Origin: Sternotherus odoratus
Lineage: Eukaryota; Chordata; Testudines; Kinosternidae
Direction: 5' to 3'
NCBI GenBank assembly: GCA_032164245.1
Contig: JAVMKO010000022.1
Coordinates: forward strand, 13,825,845-13,889,844
DNA: 64,000 bases
The translations under genes and the position numbers were made by a program. Shown here in pieces: positions 52,139 to 63,939 of this stretch (the stretch's first letter is position 1; each line of letters begins with the position of its first letter). The notes below the pieces were generated by a model that searched no databases, had not been told where the DNA came from, and saw only the letters and a list, made by a program, of their open reading frames with translations.

Positions 52139-54338
52139 CTCTATAGGAATAGAAATAAAAAGTAATGGTGCATAGTGCATCTTAAATTGTCAACTTTTTT
52201 AGCCTGTTTAATTTTTGCATTTTTTTATAAAGGGATGAATAGCTTTTCCTTCAATTAAAAGGGCTTTGAATATATGTCAGTTCCTGAGTGATTATACACA
52301 GTGCTGACTGTCAAGGGACAATCACCTTATTAGTTAGCAATGATTTAGAGACAATACCATCTTTGACATGGCCAATGAATAGTACACAGGAGAAGGGAAA
52401 TGAACACTTGGAAGACAGGCATAGTGAGTTAAAAAAAAAAAAAGCCAGCATCAACACGAAAGAAACACTGAAACGGATATTGCCTGTGAAGAATTTTACT
52501 TTGCACAACCCTTTAAAGCTCTATAAAATTCTTTAAAAAAAAAAAAAAAAGTGGGAAAAGTGCCAGAGAACAGAGGGCCTGTTTCTGAACCAGCTTTGAT
52601 AATCTAGAATTTCTACTAAAATTAAGTTATACCCCTGCATGAATATTATTTTTCATAAAATCTTTCCATTCTAACACCTTATTTACACAGATTACTAAAC
52701 AAGTCACCACCACTTCAATCTGTAAATTAGTCTGAAATATTCTCTAATTTGTCTTCATTTTTGTAGTGAAGACAATACATACATATCTATATAATATATA
52801 TATATATAAGGAGTAATACAGATTCTAACTAATCACTGCAGTATTTTCTGATGATTATTTTGCTATCAGTTTAAAATTGTGACCTCTACACTGAGGTGCT
52901 AAGATGCATATAAATCTACACAAAACAATATTGCACAAAGTAATATTTATAACAGATTAACATATTTCAGAACCTTTTTAAAAAGAGAAGATTGATAATA
53001 GATATTTAAAGATGCACCCAGAACTAACACCACAGCATCTTTTCTTTACCTTATTCGAATATAGTTTTAGAAATCTCTCTCCTACCCCAGTGAGGATTAG
53101 AACAATTAAGTTGTCTGGGGACAACTTCAGTGGCACCAAAATCAAATTTGCATCCTGGGGGGGGGGGGGGGGAGAAAGGGAGAGGAGAGAAGGAAACCAC
53201 TTTTCTGATAACTAGAAAAAAAAAAAAGACAGTTGTTACATAAGTGGTGATTAAAAGTCAAATACAGATCACACAAACATTCAGAAATATCATAAGACTA
53301 TAAAAAGAACTATTGTCAGCAGATGACACTCAACATACCGTATTAGTATGTCACTGATTTTTCAAACACAGCACCAGGGTACCCAAGAGCTACAAGTGGA
53401 AAACAGCAACCTGATGCCATAATATTTTATTTTGTAATAGCAATACAGAACTTCAGAGAATAAAGGACAACCAATATAAGTCAGTTATCACCGACCCAAC
53501 TCTATTAGATTAAGTGCATCAGTACCAGGAAGAGGAGGTTTTCCATCGGATTCTTATTGTGGATTTATCAAAACAAGCTGCCACAGTTGTTAGTATTTTA
53601 ATGCTTTAAAGTGCTCAGACAAGAATGCAGTTACCTCCACGAGACTGCCTTTAAAATTTTAACACTAGAATTAGTCGTGTTCAGGAAAGCTGTATTTAGG
53701 AAGCAAAATGCTCACAAACATTACAAGCAGTACTATAGAAAGCACTGTGTCTAAGTGATTACATTTCAACAGGATAAGATGTCACACTTCACCCTTTTAT
53801 GAACTGTTTAACAATTTAAAATGAAAAGATCAATACATCTAATAATTTGAGTATCCACCAGGAATTTAAGACAACAGACAGACCAAAACATCACTGATCA
53901 TCAAAAGTGCTGTGCTTCCTCTTTGATTTTAGCAATTAAAATCATATGGGAGAGAGTCTTCTATAAAAGCCGTCCTTTCATGGTGAAGGCGGCTAAAGAA
54001 AAAATTAAGCATTGGGATTAGATTTACCAAGATAGTTCAATGATTTTTAGCTCCTGGAGGAATTCCATTCTTATTTTGATGAGGAGATATTTAATTATTA
54101 CTTCATTAAACAGAAAGAAGTGGTAGACCACTATTACATGCTGTACTATGGGAGTAAAATACAACTTGAACTTTTGCATAATCTGTGTAAAAAAGATATG
54201 CTTGACATTTTGGAATGTCACCTTTCTTTATAGAATTATAGGCAAGTTTCTCCAATAAAACATAAGCAAGTTATAAAACTATAACTTCACATCAAAATTT
54301 TAAAAAGTTGTTAAAAAATGTGTTTGACTATATACACA

Positions 54339-54806
54339 TCACACAGCAGAGTCTGGGTGATCCTGTGGATTATGTTGCTGATCAGATTCTAGTTTAAAAA
54401 TGGGAAGAGGCTGGGCCACCTGATCTGGTTGCAGAACAAGTCCCGATACTGATGAAATTGAGGAGGAAGATGGTGCCCCTGCTGTAAGTTGCATTTCTAC
54501 ACCTGGTTCCTCAGTCTCTGTTTTTACACTCACACACTGGGGTTCACCCTCCGACTCTGTCTTTTCCGGGACAGTACTGTTCATGTTTGAATTGCTTTCT
54601 GCATTTTGAGAAGACTGCCCCACAGGATGGTACTGTTTGAGCCTTATATGCCAGGCTAAACTGCAGACAGCAGACACCGTTTTGAACTGATGAATGACAT
54701 TTCTAGGGATGAAGTAGATGTCATTGTCACATAGCTGGATTCTAGCATAGCGAATGCCTTCCCGTCTCATTTGGTTTAGCTTAGCTTCATCCACCCATTG
54801 AACACA
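54339..54806 (-). CDS. RSBN1: RSBN1 exon 7 (terminal)
   Basis: The acceptor is CTCCAG. It encodes [20 protein letters not shown], then [15 protein letters not shown] and [14 protein letters not shown]. The tail of about 90 residues is Ser/Glu-rich and ends DHPDSAV. The His of VIHQF is the likely third iron ligand of the JmjC fold. Confidence 0.96.
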   Translation of the reverse strand, partial: CVQWVDEAKLNQMRREGIRYARIQLCDNDIYFIPRNVIHQFKTVSAVCSLAWHIRLKQYHPVGQSSQNAESNSNMNSTVPEKTESEGEPQCVSVKTETEEPGVEMQLTAGAPSSSSISSVSGLVLQPDQVAQPLPIFKLESDQQHNPQDHPDSAV

Positions 54807-57800
54807 CTGGAGGGGAAGAAAGGGGAAAGTTATTGCTAAGCTGTATGCATGGTCCAAAGTTGGGCATCCACTTAGATTGAAGAGTACACTTTCAAGCAAG
54901 TAATCCATTTGATTGTGACTACTCTTTAAAGAATACAACTTCAGTTAAGAAGCTACTTGGGGCAAGAACAAATCTTTAATATTCCATTATGAAGTGATGT
55001 GTGTACCTATGAGGTAACAAATATTGACCCACTGGCACAGCATTGGGGGGGGGGGGGAGGAGAGGAGGGAAACAGGTAGGTCTTAAAACAAGAATTAGAG
55101 CTTCAGTAAGAAGCTTTTGACCTGGCATTGCCAGACAGAGCTGGGTTTGGTTCGTCTGGCACTAGGAAACCAAAACTCCAACTCTATAGCATCATATTGG
55201 GCGAAAAGGGAGATTAGAGGCATGTGTGCACAGTAAATCCTTACTCAGTTTAGAATTATTTCCGTAGCACACACCATATTAGACATTTCACAGTACTACT
55301 GTCTTGCAGGAAACCAGTTATTCAAGAGGCTCCAATGCTTTATATGGTGCCAGACAGACACGGTTTATGGTCAGAAGGAGTCTGAAGTGGGGGGGGTGGA
55401 GGGGGGGGGGGAAGAGGGGATGGAACCCAAATTATGCAAAATTCCTGTAATCCATACTCAAGATTTCTTAGTTCCTTGTCTCATGAAGGAAAGCAGCAAA
55501 TTTTGTGATACTTGGTCATGCTACGATCAAAACCTATGACCCGCATGTGGTGAGCCTACCACCACTAAAACAAGAACTAGATATAAATAGCTCTAGCCAC
55601 AAGTCTAGAACCATGTCTGAGACACCCACTATTTCTACCTTTATTTCAAACATTTGACTAACACTTAGTTTCAAAAGCAGCTTATTTATGATTTTTTAAA
55701 AAGTATTTCCAACTAGGGAACACAGTACCTGTGACACTGGCGGTTCATGCAAGTCTAACTGAAGTCTCTGTACCACATCAGTGAAGTCTTCAGCATGGAA
55801 ACAAACCACATCTTTGGTTATTCGAGGTTGGACACTCCTAGGAGATGAAGATTGTCAAGACTGAGTTTTAAAGAATTTGTGATTACAGCTCTGGAAAGCA
55901 AGAGTTACCATAAAGAAAATACCTATTCTATAGTTTTCTACTGGGTAATAAGTGTCTCAGCATCAAAACTAGTACCATAACATTAGTGTATGCATATCAT
56001 TTAGACTCCACAGATCCTACATAGTTTCCTGACTGCACTAGGTCTCCAGACTCTCCAAACTCTGCACAGACTTCCTGTGTGACTTTTGAAAAAGTCACTC
56101 TGCCTCAATTCTCCTATTTTATAATTGAGCCAATATCTATATTTTAAAGGAATATTGGAAAGAAACATTTGTAGGACTTCAGATATTAGGATTATGGGGA
56201 CCATACAAATAGATATTGCTTGTTCAATGGATTTGAACCATACAGAAAAGGAAACATTGGCACTGTTTATTTATCTTAATCTCGGACAATACTATGGTTG
56301 AGGACACTGTTCCTGCTGTCCAATTTCTACTGCAATTGCTACAGACAACATTAGCAACTCAAAGCTTGCATCCGACGAAGTGGGTATTAGCCCACGAAAG
56401 CTTATGCTTCAAAACTTTATAGTTAGTCTTTAAGGTGCCACAGGACTTTGTTACCTCTGCTATTCCAGACTAACACGGCTACAACTCAAAGCTTGTGATT
56501 TCTTCCCAGGACTTAGTTACCACCAATGCCCTGAATCCGGAAGGTAGAAAAATATTGTCAGTACCATCACAACTGAACAATTGACCTGACAATATTCTGT
56601 TTATGGAATTGAACTTATAATCAATTAGGAGATGAAGGAAAAGATCAGGATACACCAGATACAGTGGCCTACACTGCATATCACGCAAGCTGTCTGAAAA
56701 CTATTCCTATGTTAACACAATTTTTGCGCTGGACTCAGGAGAGAGAAGGAAGTAGGGTAAAGGTTGTTAGAGATGTATTTACTAGATTATGTTTTACAGA
56801 CTTTTCACAGCATTTGAATAGTCACAATCATTTGGTTTTAAACAATTTATACAAGTAGGCTGCTATTCAACCGATTTTCTCCCTTTTATAAGGGAAGTCA
56901 GTCTCAAGTCCAACTGCAATGGTTACAACTCAGTCACACTTACCATTCACCAAACTGTACAGCTTTCAGCACTCCTACAGCAGCTGTACTCTGCCAATCA
57001 AACCCCTGACCTACATGATCAGCATGGGCTCTCTGTTCGGTCTTCAAGAGAACTTCACGGGCTCACTGGTCCGAGGTAGGTATTGGAGGTTTTTTTATTT
57101 CGTTCATTGATCTATTTTGGGGGGGGGGGGGGGGGGGGAGAAGAGAAGAGAAGAGAGGAAAAAGGATGTTCCAGACTCCTCAACAAGAAGATGAATGGTA
57201 CAGCTTTCCTCTCTGAACATGTATTACGGTAATTTTGAAGAAATTATTGCTAGTGTCCTGTAGCATTCAAAATCCAAGATCAAAAAAGCTCCCTTTGCTT
57301 TAGATATATGTAGTACATATCACATTGGTATTCAAAGATTTTAAGTATAGTTAGTGCTGCAGATTTGTCATGGCAATTTTAGAGATTAAAATAAAAAGCA
57401 ATTTAAACAAAATTATTAACACTACCAACAATTCATTTATAACTGCAGATTGTCCATTTGGAGTTTCTTTGGACTCTAGAGGATGGAAGGCTTTGTCAAA
57501 GCAATTTAACTACAGCTGTGTCATTTATCAAAGTGTTAAAAACAAAAAAACTGTCATTGGCAAGAGCAAATTTTAAAGATTCACAAAGCTGCCTTTTTTT
57601 TTTTTTTTTTTTTTAAAAGGAGGACAAGAATATTTCCTCTAACATTCTCTTCGGCAAACAAATTATACCCTTCATTTCCACACACAGTTACAAAATCATG
57701 ACAATTTTGTACTTGCTGGCTTCAGCTCAGCACTGAAAATGTCTGTCATTTGCTACTGTAAAACAGCGACGGAAAGTCACAAGTTATAGTGATATGATAC

Positions 57801-60800
57801 CCTCAAATAGTAACCTTTTTTTAAAAAAAAATAATGGAATAATGCATTAGGTTTGTATTTTGGATACCGTGGGAATACAAATCCAGAGAAGAGACCTTAC
57901 CAATACAATAACATTATAATGAGGGCAGCTGAGGAGATTTAAGTAGTTAAGAGAACAGTCTTCAAGAAATACTATATTCCAGAGAAGGCAACCAGTACCA
58001 AGACTGATTAAATAATTAGCATTAGGACCAGCCTTTAATGCAGGGTAGGGACTTCTGCACTGTGTTGGAAAAGTACACCAAATACAGTAGACTCTCGATT
58101 ATCCAGGATTGGATTAACCAGGATGTGGATTAACCAGGATGTCCCCCCCCCAAAAAAAAAACCACACACACAACTCATACGGCCAGCTCTGGCTTTGTTG
58201 CCGCCAGGCGCACACACACAAAAAACCCCCACCAGGGCGCAGGGCTGCCAGTGAATCAACACCCACTTCCCCCGGCGCAGGGTGGCTTCTGAATCAACCC
58301 CCTCCCCCCCATATTTCCTATGGATGGTGATTATCCGGGATTTTATTAACCAGGATTAATTTTTTCCCTATCATCCTGGATAATGAGAATCTACTGTATT
58401 AGCTTTTTCACAGACAGAAGTAGGAAGTAGACAATGGGATGGAGCATTTAATGATTGCCTGTTCTGTTCATTCTCTCTGAAGCACCTGGCATTGACCACT
58501 GTTAGAAGACAGGTTACTGGGCTAGACGAGCCACTGGTCTGACCCAGTACAGCTGTTCTTATGTTCAGGAACCCAAGAGATCTGTCAAACAGGCAATATA
58601 TAGAGCTGTCAATGTCGAGGAAACCTTGAACTCAAATGCACTTATCTGGAACCCAGGCAACATGTTAGTTTGGCTTAAATAACTGGACTGCTTAATTCTA
58701 AAGCAAAAGGAATGAAGTCACATGGGAAATTTAAGAAAGCCACGAAGTGTACTTTAAAAGACTAATTTCACACACAATAAGGACCAACATTAAGACCTTA
58801 GAATAGACAGTACTTTATCTAGCTGTGATTTTCTTTTCTATTAAAGAAAAAATAATGTTACCGGCGCCGTTTGAATGGTGATTTTGGCATATCTGCTGTT
58901 GGGATCATCTGTTCTCCTGGTCTCACCCACATTATGGGGCCATCATCACTTTGTGACCTGCACTGAAGCTGGAGGCTAGAAAGAGTGCCCCAGGGCAAAG
59001 TCATCTAAAAACAGGAACACAAAAAGCTATTTCAAATGGACAACAGTTAAAATTTCGATAAGCACTGGCTCAAGTTCATTACCAAGAGAACTATACAGAA
59101 ACCAAACTTTATTCTTTGAGATGAAACACTGTATCCCACCAGCGATACAGTTAACTTATTCAGCATTGAGAGAGAGTAGGCCATCATGAAATAGATATGC
59201 AACAAGAGCCCAACAACAAGAGCTGTAGTCTCTAAATTAATCTCCTTTCAATATCTAGTTCTTTGATCAGAGAATAGATTTTATTAGCATCCTCAGTAAG
59301 GTAGTTTGAAACATCACCACCATCTGAATGGAGAAGCTGTACCTAAATTCTCTCATTATTTAGCAACTTGAAGTTGTAAATTAGAAGTGTTAAGACATTT
59401 ATGCTTGATAATATAGTAATTTTGTTTTGTTTAAATTGTTTAACAGTATAATGCTCACTCTCAGAAATGGAGATTCCTCTAACATATCAAGAAATTCTGG
59501 GAAGTAGTCACCAACTTCTTCATCTACTGCTCCAACAAGACTTATCTGCCGCATTGGACCTGCTCTGTAGGTTCCGCAGCAGTATGTTCTATTGACCTGA
59601 GTGTGGTCAGAAAGAGAAAAGATTAAATGAGACACATTGTTCCATTCCAGGAAATTAAAGTTTATTAAATCGGTGTTTCCGACGGCAATGTAGTTTATGT
59701 TCAAATCCAGGACTCCTTTACATACTGGAGAGCAGTTAGTATCTTTAGAATTCACGAAGAAGCTGACCAAAGTCAGTATACATAGAGCATGAGCACCTCC
59801 AACGGCAAGAGGAAAAAAATAATTGGACTAAAAGGAATAGTGGTAGGTAGCATAGCGATAAACATTACATTGTTTTCTTAGCTGACCAGCACCAAGTCAC
59901 TAATTTAAAACAGATTCAAAAAGCTACTGTAACCAGCAGAAAGAATGCTGTGTTTCCATAAAAGTGTCGTCATATTTTCTATCAATAAAAATTCATCAAA
60001 CATAAATAATTGCTTTGACTGGGTTAGTTACTGCCTTCACCTGTATTTGTATACACCAGAATACATATTTGAAGTTATCAATAAAGTATTTATTAATTTT
60101 AGAGGATTTAAGAACAGTATTTTCTACAATGCTAGTAAGAAATGGTCATTGTGGAGAAAGAAAACAAAACTGTAATATTAAAAAGCCCCATTCTGAAATA
60201 CCAGAATTAAAAGCAGATAATGAGAAAGCAGAATCACGCATGGTCTTGCATTTTGCTCATGCAAAGCAAACACTCAAAGTAAACAGGATGTTAATGGGGA
60301 GCATTGACTCAGAGGTTGCATTGATGTGCCCAAAATATTGCTCTATTCTTGGAGTAGATGAATTCTATTTCAAAACTGGTGTTGGCCAAAATAAGAGATG
60401 CATTCTCATTCACAGAATGGCTGTGAAGCAGGAACTGGACATGTGCCTTATACTGCCAAACATTCATGCTGTCAGTATACATGACTCCACTTCAGCTTTA
60501 TATGACATGGGGGAAAGTGAACCTAGCAGTTGTATGTGGAGAAGTTTAGAGCTCTTCTCTAACACACACACACCCCTACAGGTGTGCAGAGGAAAAGGAG
60601 CTCCACAGAGCCCCTCTCACCCATTTAGATACCCCAACACCCAGTCTGGGGCATAAATGGAGACTGCTTGTTCTCAATTTCCCACCTGGGGTTTGGACTG
60701 TGGGCTGCACCGACCGTATCTATTCTGCACTCCCCACCCTGATCTCAGTGCTTGTAGCCTTCATGAAACATGCCCATTCTCAGCTCTCAGGGACTTAGCA

Positions 60801-61628
60801 ATGTGTCTTAGCAAGTCTACACTATCCGCCAGATCAGCGGGTACTTGAAGACACAAATGTCCCTGGATTTTATCATTCATCTCTAGTCCATCAGTATAAA
60901 TCCAGAGACTAACATAGAATTGTTGAATCTTCATACCCTTAAGAACATTTACATTACCTGAGTGTGAAAATTTGAAATGGTCGTCGTCTCTATGTCCTTC
61001 TTGCCCAGAATTTCCATTTTCACTGGAGTATTAGGGAAGTTAAAAGCAAAATAATCCAGGAAGTCTGGCAAATAGGCAGCTGCTCCATGTACTATGGCTA
61101 AAGCATAGTAGGCTGCATTTTTCTCATTTTCACTGAATGACAAAGCAAGGAATTCTTCTGCAAATCTCTCCATCTCCACTGGAGACAAAAATGAGAGTTC
61201 ATCCATGTAGGCATGAAGGACCAAAGCACCACCATTAGACTGATGTTCTTCATGAATAAAGTTACTAAATTTAGTGCCAGTTTTCAAGAAATTGCTGCGA
61301 ACAGAGTGCTCTTGGTGAGTCATAAATGGTGTCTGAACTCCCTGGGGTACCCGATATTCCTGCATTCCCAAATTCACTCGGCACAGCTGCTCATCTTTCA
61401 GATACCTGAAGGATTCCTTGTTCACTTCTGAGTTATCACTCTGTCCTTGAGTTAGAATCTCTTTGTTGATACGAGTAAGTCCGGCACAAACTGTTTGTAC
61501 TTCTTTGTTGTACATTTTAAGGCGTTTCCCTCTCATATCCTCCCGGTGTTTCTTTTTCTTCTTTTTCTTTATCTTCTTCATAATAAGACTGTCGGCTCGC
61601 TGGGTTTTGCCATTTTCATCTGGAGTTT
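54339..61628 (-). CDS. RSBN1: RSBN1, exons 2-7 (5'-partial)
   Basis: Round spermatid basic protein 1, nuclear. The family (C. elegans DPY-21) is known as a JmjC-type histone H4K20me2 demethylase. Exons from 5': 60958-61628, 59459-59596, 58862-59004, 56944-57111, 55739-55837 shifted to 55729-55837 by the splice sites, and 54339-54806; together 564 residues and a stop. The first exon, about 237 residues in mammals, is not in the window. Exon 2 starts with a Lys-rich block ([14 protein letters not shown]) that looks like a nuclear signal. Candidate iron ligands are the HAD of [13 protein letters not shown] in exon 5 and the His of IPRNVIHQF in exon 7, about 105 residues apart, as in JmjC folds. 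The C-tail is Ser/Glu-rich and diverged. Exon 5 carries small indels and an in-frame TGA; see its entry. RSBN1L is the alternative; the neighbours MAGI3 and PHTF1 favour RSBN1. Confidence 0.93.
55045..55070 (+). repeat. G13 run and purine tract in RSBN1 intron 6
   Basis: G13 at 55045-55057 is followed by AGGAGAGGAGGG. A second tract with G8 and G11 lies at 55389-55418 in the same intron. Confidence 0.9.
55729..55837 (-). CDS. RSBN1: RSBN1 exon 6
   Basis: Thirty-six codons after one base: [18 protein letters not shown], then [18 protein letters not shown]. Acceptor CCTAG and donor GTACTG. Intact. Confidence 0.95.
56362..56482 (-). repeat. GTAGCCGTGT...AAGCTTTCGTGGG repeat, antisense
   Basis: 'ttagcccacgaaagcttatg', 'ctttaaggtgccacaggact' and 'gactaacacggctac' form an inverted copy of the repeat at 45563-45690, nearly as long and closely matching. 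It lies in RSBN1 intron 5. Confidence 0.75.
56944..57111 (-). CDS. RSBN1: RSBN1 exon 5, with compensating indels and a stop
   Basis: The exon is 168 nt, the length expected from mammals (one base, 55 codons, two bases), with good splice sites. It opens with SMNEIK and closes with [14 protein letters not shown] and AVQFGE. Between these, a 7-base A run has one base too many and a C run just before the Arg-Glu-Val stretch has one too few. A T run and the bases just after it show a second -1/+1 pair. Read as given, the middle is out of frame and meets a TGA at about 57061-57063. All other RSBN1 exons are clean, so sequence error is more likely than gene death. The acceptor pyrimidine tract is a C20 run. 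Confidence 0.8.
57119..57162 (+). repeat. G20 run and (AGAAG)n tract at the RSBN1 exon 5 acceptor
   Basis: Twenty G at 57119-57138 are followed by repeated AGAAG units. On the RSBN1 sense strand this is a CTTCT array and C20, ending seven bases before the exon, so it serves as its pyrimidine tract. Confidence 0.9.
58085..58396. mobile_element. Tc1/mariner (Tigger-like) non-autonomous element
   Basis: The ends CAGTAGACTCTCGATTATCC and, in reverse, CAGTAGATTCTCATTATCC... match closely. Each is flanked by TA (58083-58084, 58397-58398). Subterminal GGATTAACCAGGATG repeats occur near the left end. It is 312 bp with no transposase, in RSBN1 intron 4. Confidence 0.75.
58434..58566 (+). mobile_element. 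CR1 LINE 3'-end fragment
   Basis: 'aagcacctggcattgaccac', 'ggttactgggctagacgagc' and 'ggtctgacccagtacagctg' precede TTCTTATGTTC, the CR1 3' end. It is heavily 5' truncated. Confidence 0.8.
58862..59004 (-). CDS. RSBN1: RSBN1 exon 4
   Basis: Encodes [20 protein letters not shown], then [20 protein letters not shown] and SPFKRR. It ends at phase 2, and the donor is GTAACA. Intact. Confidence 0.95.
59459..59596 (-). CDS. RSBN1: RSBN1 exon 3
   Basis: Forty-six codons: [20 protein letters not shown], then [20 protein letters not shown]. Acceptor CTCAG, donor GTGAGC, intact. Confidence 0.97.
59597..60957 (-). other. RSBN1 intron 2
   Basis: A 1.36-kb intron. A plus-strand open frame of 213 codons (60015-60656) has no recognisable product. 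An (AC)n stretch lies near 60561-60570. No repeat was identified. Confidence 0.5.
60958..61628 (-). CDS. RSBN1: RSBN1 exon 2
   Basis: The acceptor is GCCAG and the donor is CAG/GTAATG. It has 223 codons after two leading bases: [13 protein letters not shown], the Lys-rich block, [15 protein letters not shown], then [20 protein letters not shown] and [15 protein letters not shown]. It is intact and very close to mammals. Confidence 0.97.
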
Positions 61629-62495
61629 CTGGCAACAAACAAAAACAATAGGAAGATTAAAGGTCTACAGTTAATTCCTTTTTGGATAAATCTACTATAA
61701 GAAAAATGTGACACTTCCTAAAGCCATCTTTTTCTGAAAGCTATTAGCAGGTTTTATATTGGTTGAATTTATTGCATATATGCCAATTCAATAGCAAACG
61801 CACTAATGTAACAAAGAAAGTCGCATTTGATTACGTAACTACTAAGAAAAGCAACATCTAGTTACCACACAAAACTCTGAATTAAGAAAACCTGGCACAA
61901 TCAGAAACTGGAACATTTATTTAAGGAATCCAGAACAAAATGAGGAACTACAAGTATCTTTGTTAAGAAATTTTGATTAAACTCTTATACAACTCGGGGA
62001 ATTGCCGAAACAGATTGTTGTACTGCCTGAAATCAGAGCAACTTTTGTTATTTCACATCAACAATGCACGTAACACAGCAATTGCCACTTAACCAGGATG
62101 GCTGCTTAAATGCATCATAACCTTAGTCTTCTGCTGAAATTGTTATCTGACTGGAAGAGCACATGTAAAATATGATTAGCCATGGCAACAGAACAGGGCT
62201 TTGTATTCTGTACACAGCAAAACTTTTATGGACTTGACAAACTCATTTGTATTCCCACTTGATTCACTTGCAGTACTGAAAGTTATAGAACAAAACTATT
62301 AGCACCCTTAAATAAAATTTACTGATATTATGATCTGCAAGAAGACAGACCATGGCTACAAATTCATATAAACTAAAATTTAAAGCTGTAGCAGTCCTGC
62401 CTTAGTTAATGATTTCAGAAAAGAAGTTTACAATACACAAATATTTAACAATTACTGTAGAACCATCTGAAGCCTGCATTTGAGAGCTTTTCTTA

Positions 62496-63515
62496 CGGCT
62501 TGGCTACATTTGCAGATGTAGAGCCCTTTGGGTTAAACCAGCCTTCGGAAAGTGTACCAGGGAAAGCGCTCCAGTCTGTTCACACTGACAACTGCAAGGG
62601 GTGTAGGGTATGGGGCATTATGGATCCTGTCCCAATGCCCCAGGTTGCATCACTTCGCATCCCAGCTATCCCTGTGTTTGTCCACATTTGGAGTCACCTT
62701 TCAACGGTTTTTGTGCAGTGCACGCTGTCTTACCTTTTGGTCTGTTGAAATGGAGCCCAAACCACAGAAGAGCATGCTGATGGGTCTCACTGTGGCTCAT
62801 GAAACCCTACACAGGGAGCCTGGACAGCAGCCAGGAATGGTTCAACTACAGGCTTAGCTGGTGCTGAATGACTATGAAGTGTGCTTTTGGCTGTTTGAAG
62901 GGCCGTTGGCACTCTCTTCATGGCTGAAGATAGTATCCCCGTGGTTATATCCACATGCTGTACCCTCCAGAATATTTGTGAAAGGACACAGACATACCAA
63001 AAGGGCAAGGGGTTGGGGTGGGGACCGGTTCACTCAGACTTGAGTATGTCCTGATTTCATACTCTGGAATCCTGTCTGGTGTGCTGCGCACTGAGTGTTG
63101 CACTTCAGGATGGCTATGAGGCAGGTTGAAGGGGGTTGGAGGCAGTGGATAAGGATCATAGCTTTTGTGGGTGGTGAAGCTACAGGTGTAGGAGGCAGCT
63201 AGGGACAGTTGGGGAAAGCGGGTTGGAAGAGACATGGGGGCACAAGGGAAAGAGTTTGGGGACAAGGGCTGCGGGGAGGGGGAAGCGCGACGAGCACCTG
63301 CATAGAGTCCGCTTGATGCTCCATTATGCTGATCAGCCATTCCGTGCTTTGCTGCCGGAGCACTGCATTTTCCTGCCAGCGATCTTCATTCTTTTGGTGG
63401 ATCCTCCTTTCATTCTCCCTCTACTTCTGTGCCTTTTGATTCGTGTGGATGGGGAATAAGGTACAGCACTCCTGGAGGCTTCATTGTGTTATAAAGTGCC
63501 AGTGTAGCCAAGCCC
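62496..63515. mobile_element. PIF/Harbinger-type element, 1.02 kb
   Basis: TTA/CGGCTTGGCTACATTTGCA at the left and TGCCAGTGTAGCCAAGCCC/TTA at the right form inverted repeats. TTA direct repeats flank them at 62493-62495 and 63516-63518. The GC-richer body has minus-strand open frames such as MADQHNGASSGLYAG, probably a remnant of the element's own coding sequence, but no complete transposase. Confidence 0.8.
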
Positions 63516-63669
63516 TTAGGTAGATTGCTAGAAACTGATGATTTAAACCTGCATTATAGTCCTTTAGAACCAAGCTGACTGTGGAGCTGCTCCACAACCG
63601 GTGTGGCTGTCCCCACAGCCAACTGTTTGGGAAGTCCTGGCGTCAGCCACACTGGCTGCCACAGAAAGT

Positions 63670-63760
63670 CAGAGAATCAGTGACTTCTGTGACCTCGGAG
63701 ACAGAGCCCTAACTATAACCACTGGATCATGCGGCCAGCTACTCTGTAGGCCTTCAAGTA
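63670..63760 (-). repeat. MIR-like fragment, antisense
   Basis: 'gacctcggagacagagccct' and 'aactataaccactggatcat' resemble the reverse of a tRNA-derived MIR head, immediately right of the Harbinger element. Confidence 0.4.
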
Positions 63761-63939
63761 TAATTCAATAAAGATTTGTTCTAAAAAATCCACACAAAAA
63801 CTGAACAAAAAACAGCTACCATTTTGGTCTTTTTGTAAATGTAACCATCATGACAGTGTGTTAACATAATTATTAAACTATGAAGTGTAAATAGTGTTTT
63901 ATCTAGTGCAATCCACTATTCAGGATTTAGAGGATGATC

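Larger units (their letters stand above)
49480..54338 (-). other. Probable RSBN1 3' UTR
   Basis: AT-rich sequence follows the RSBN1 stop for about 4.85 kb with no splice or coding signal. A minus-strand AATAAA at 49497-49502 would end it just before the transposon. A long 3' UTR is usual for this gene, so the assignment is likely but not shown. It contains a hAT hairpin element at 51877-52138, several A-runs, and G-run/purine tracts at 50023-50054 and 53157-53192. Confidence 0.55.
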
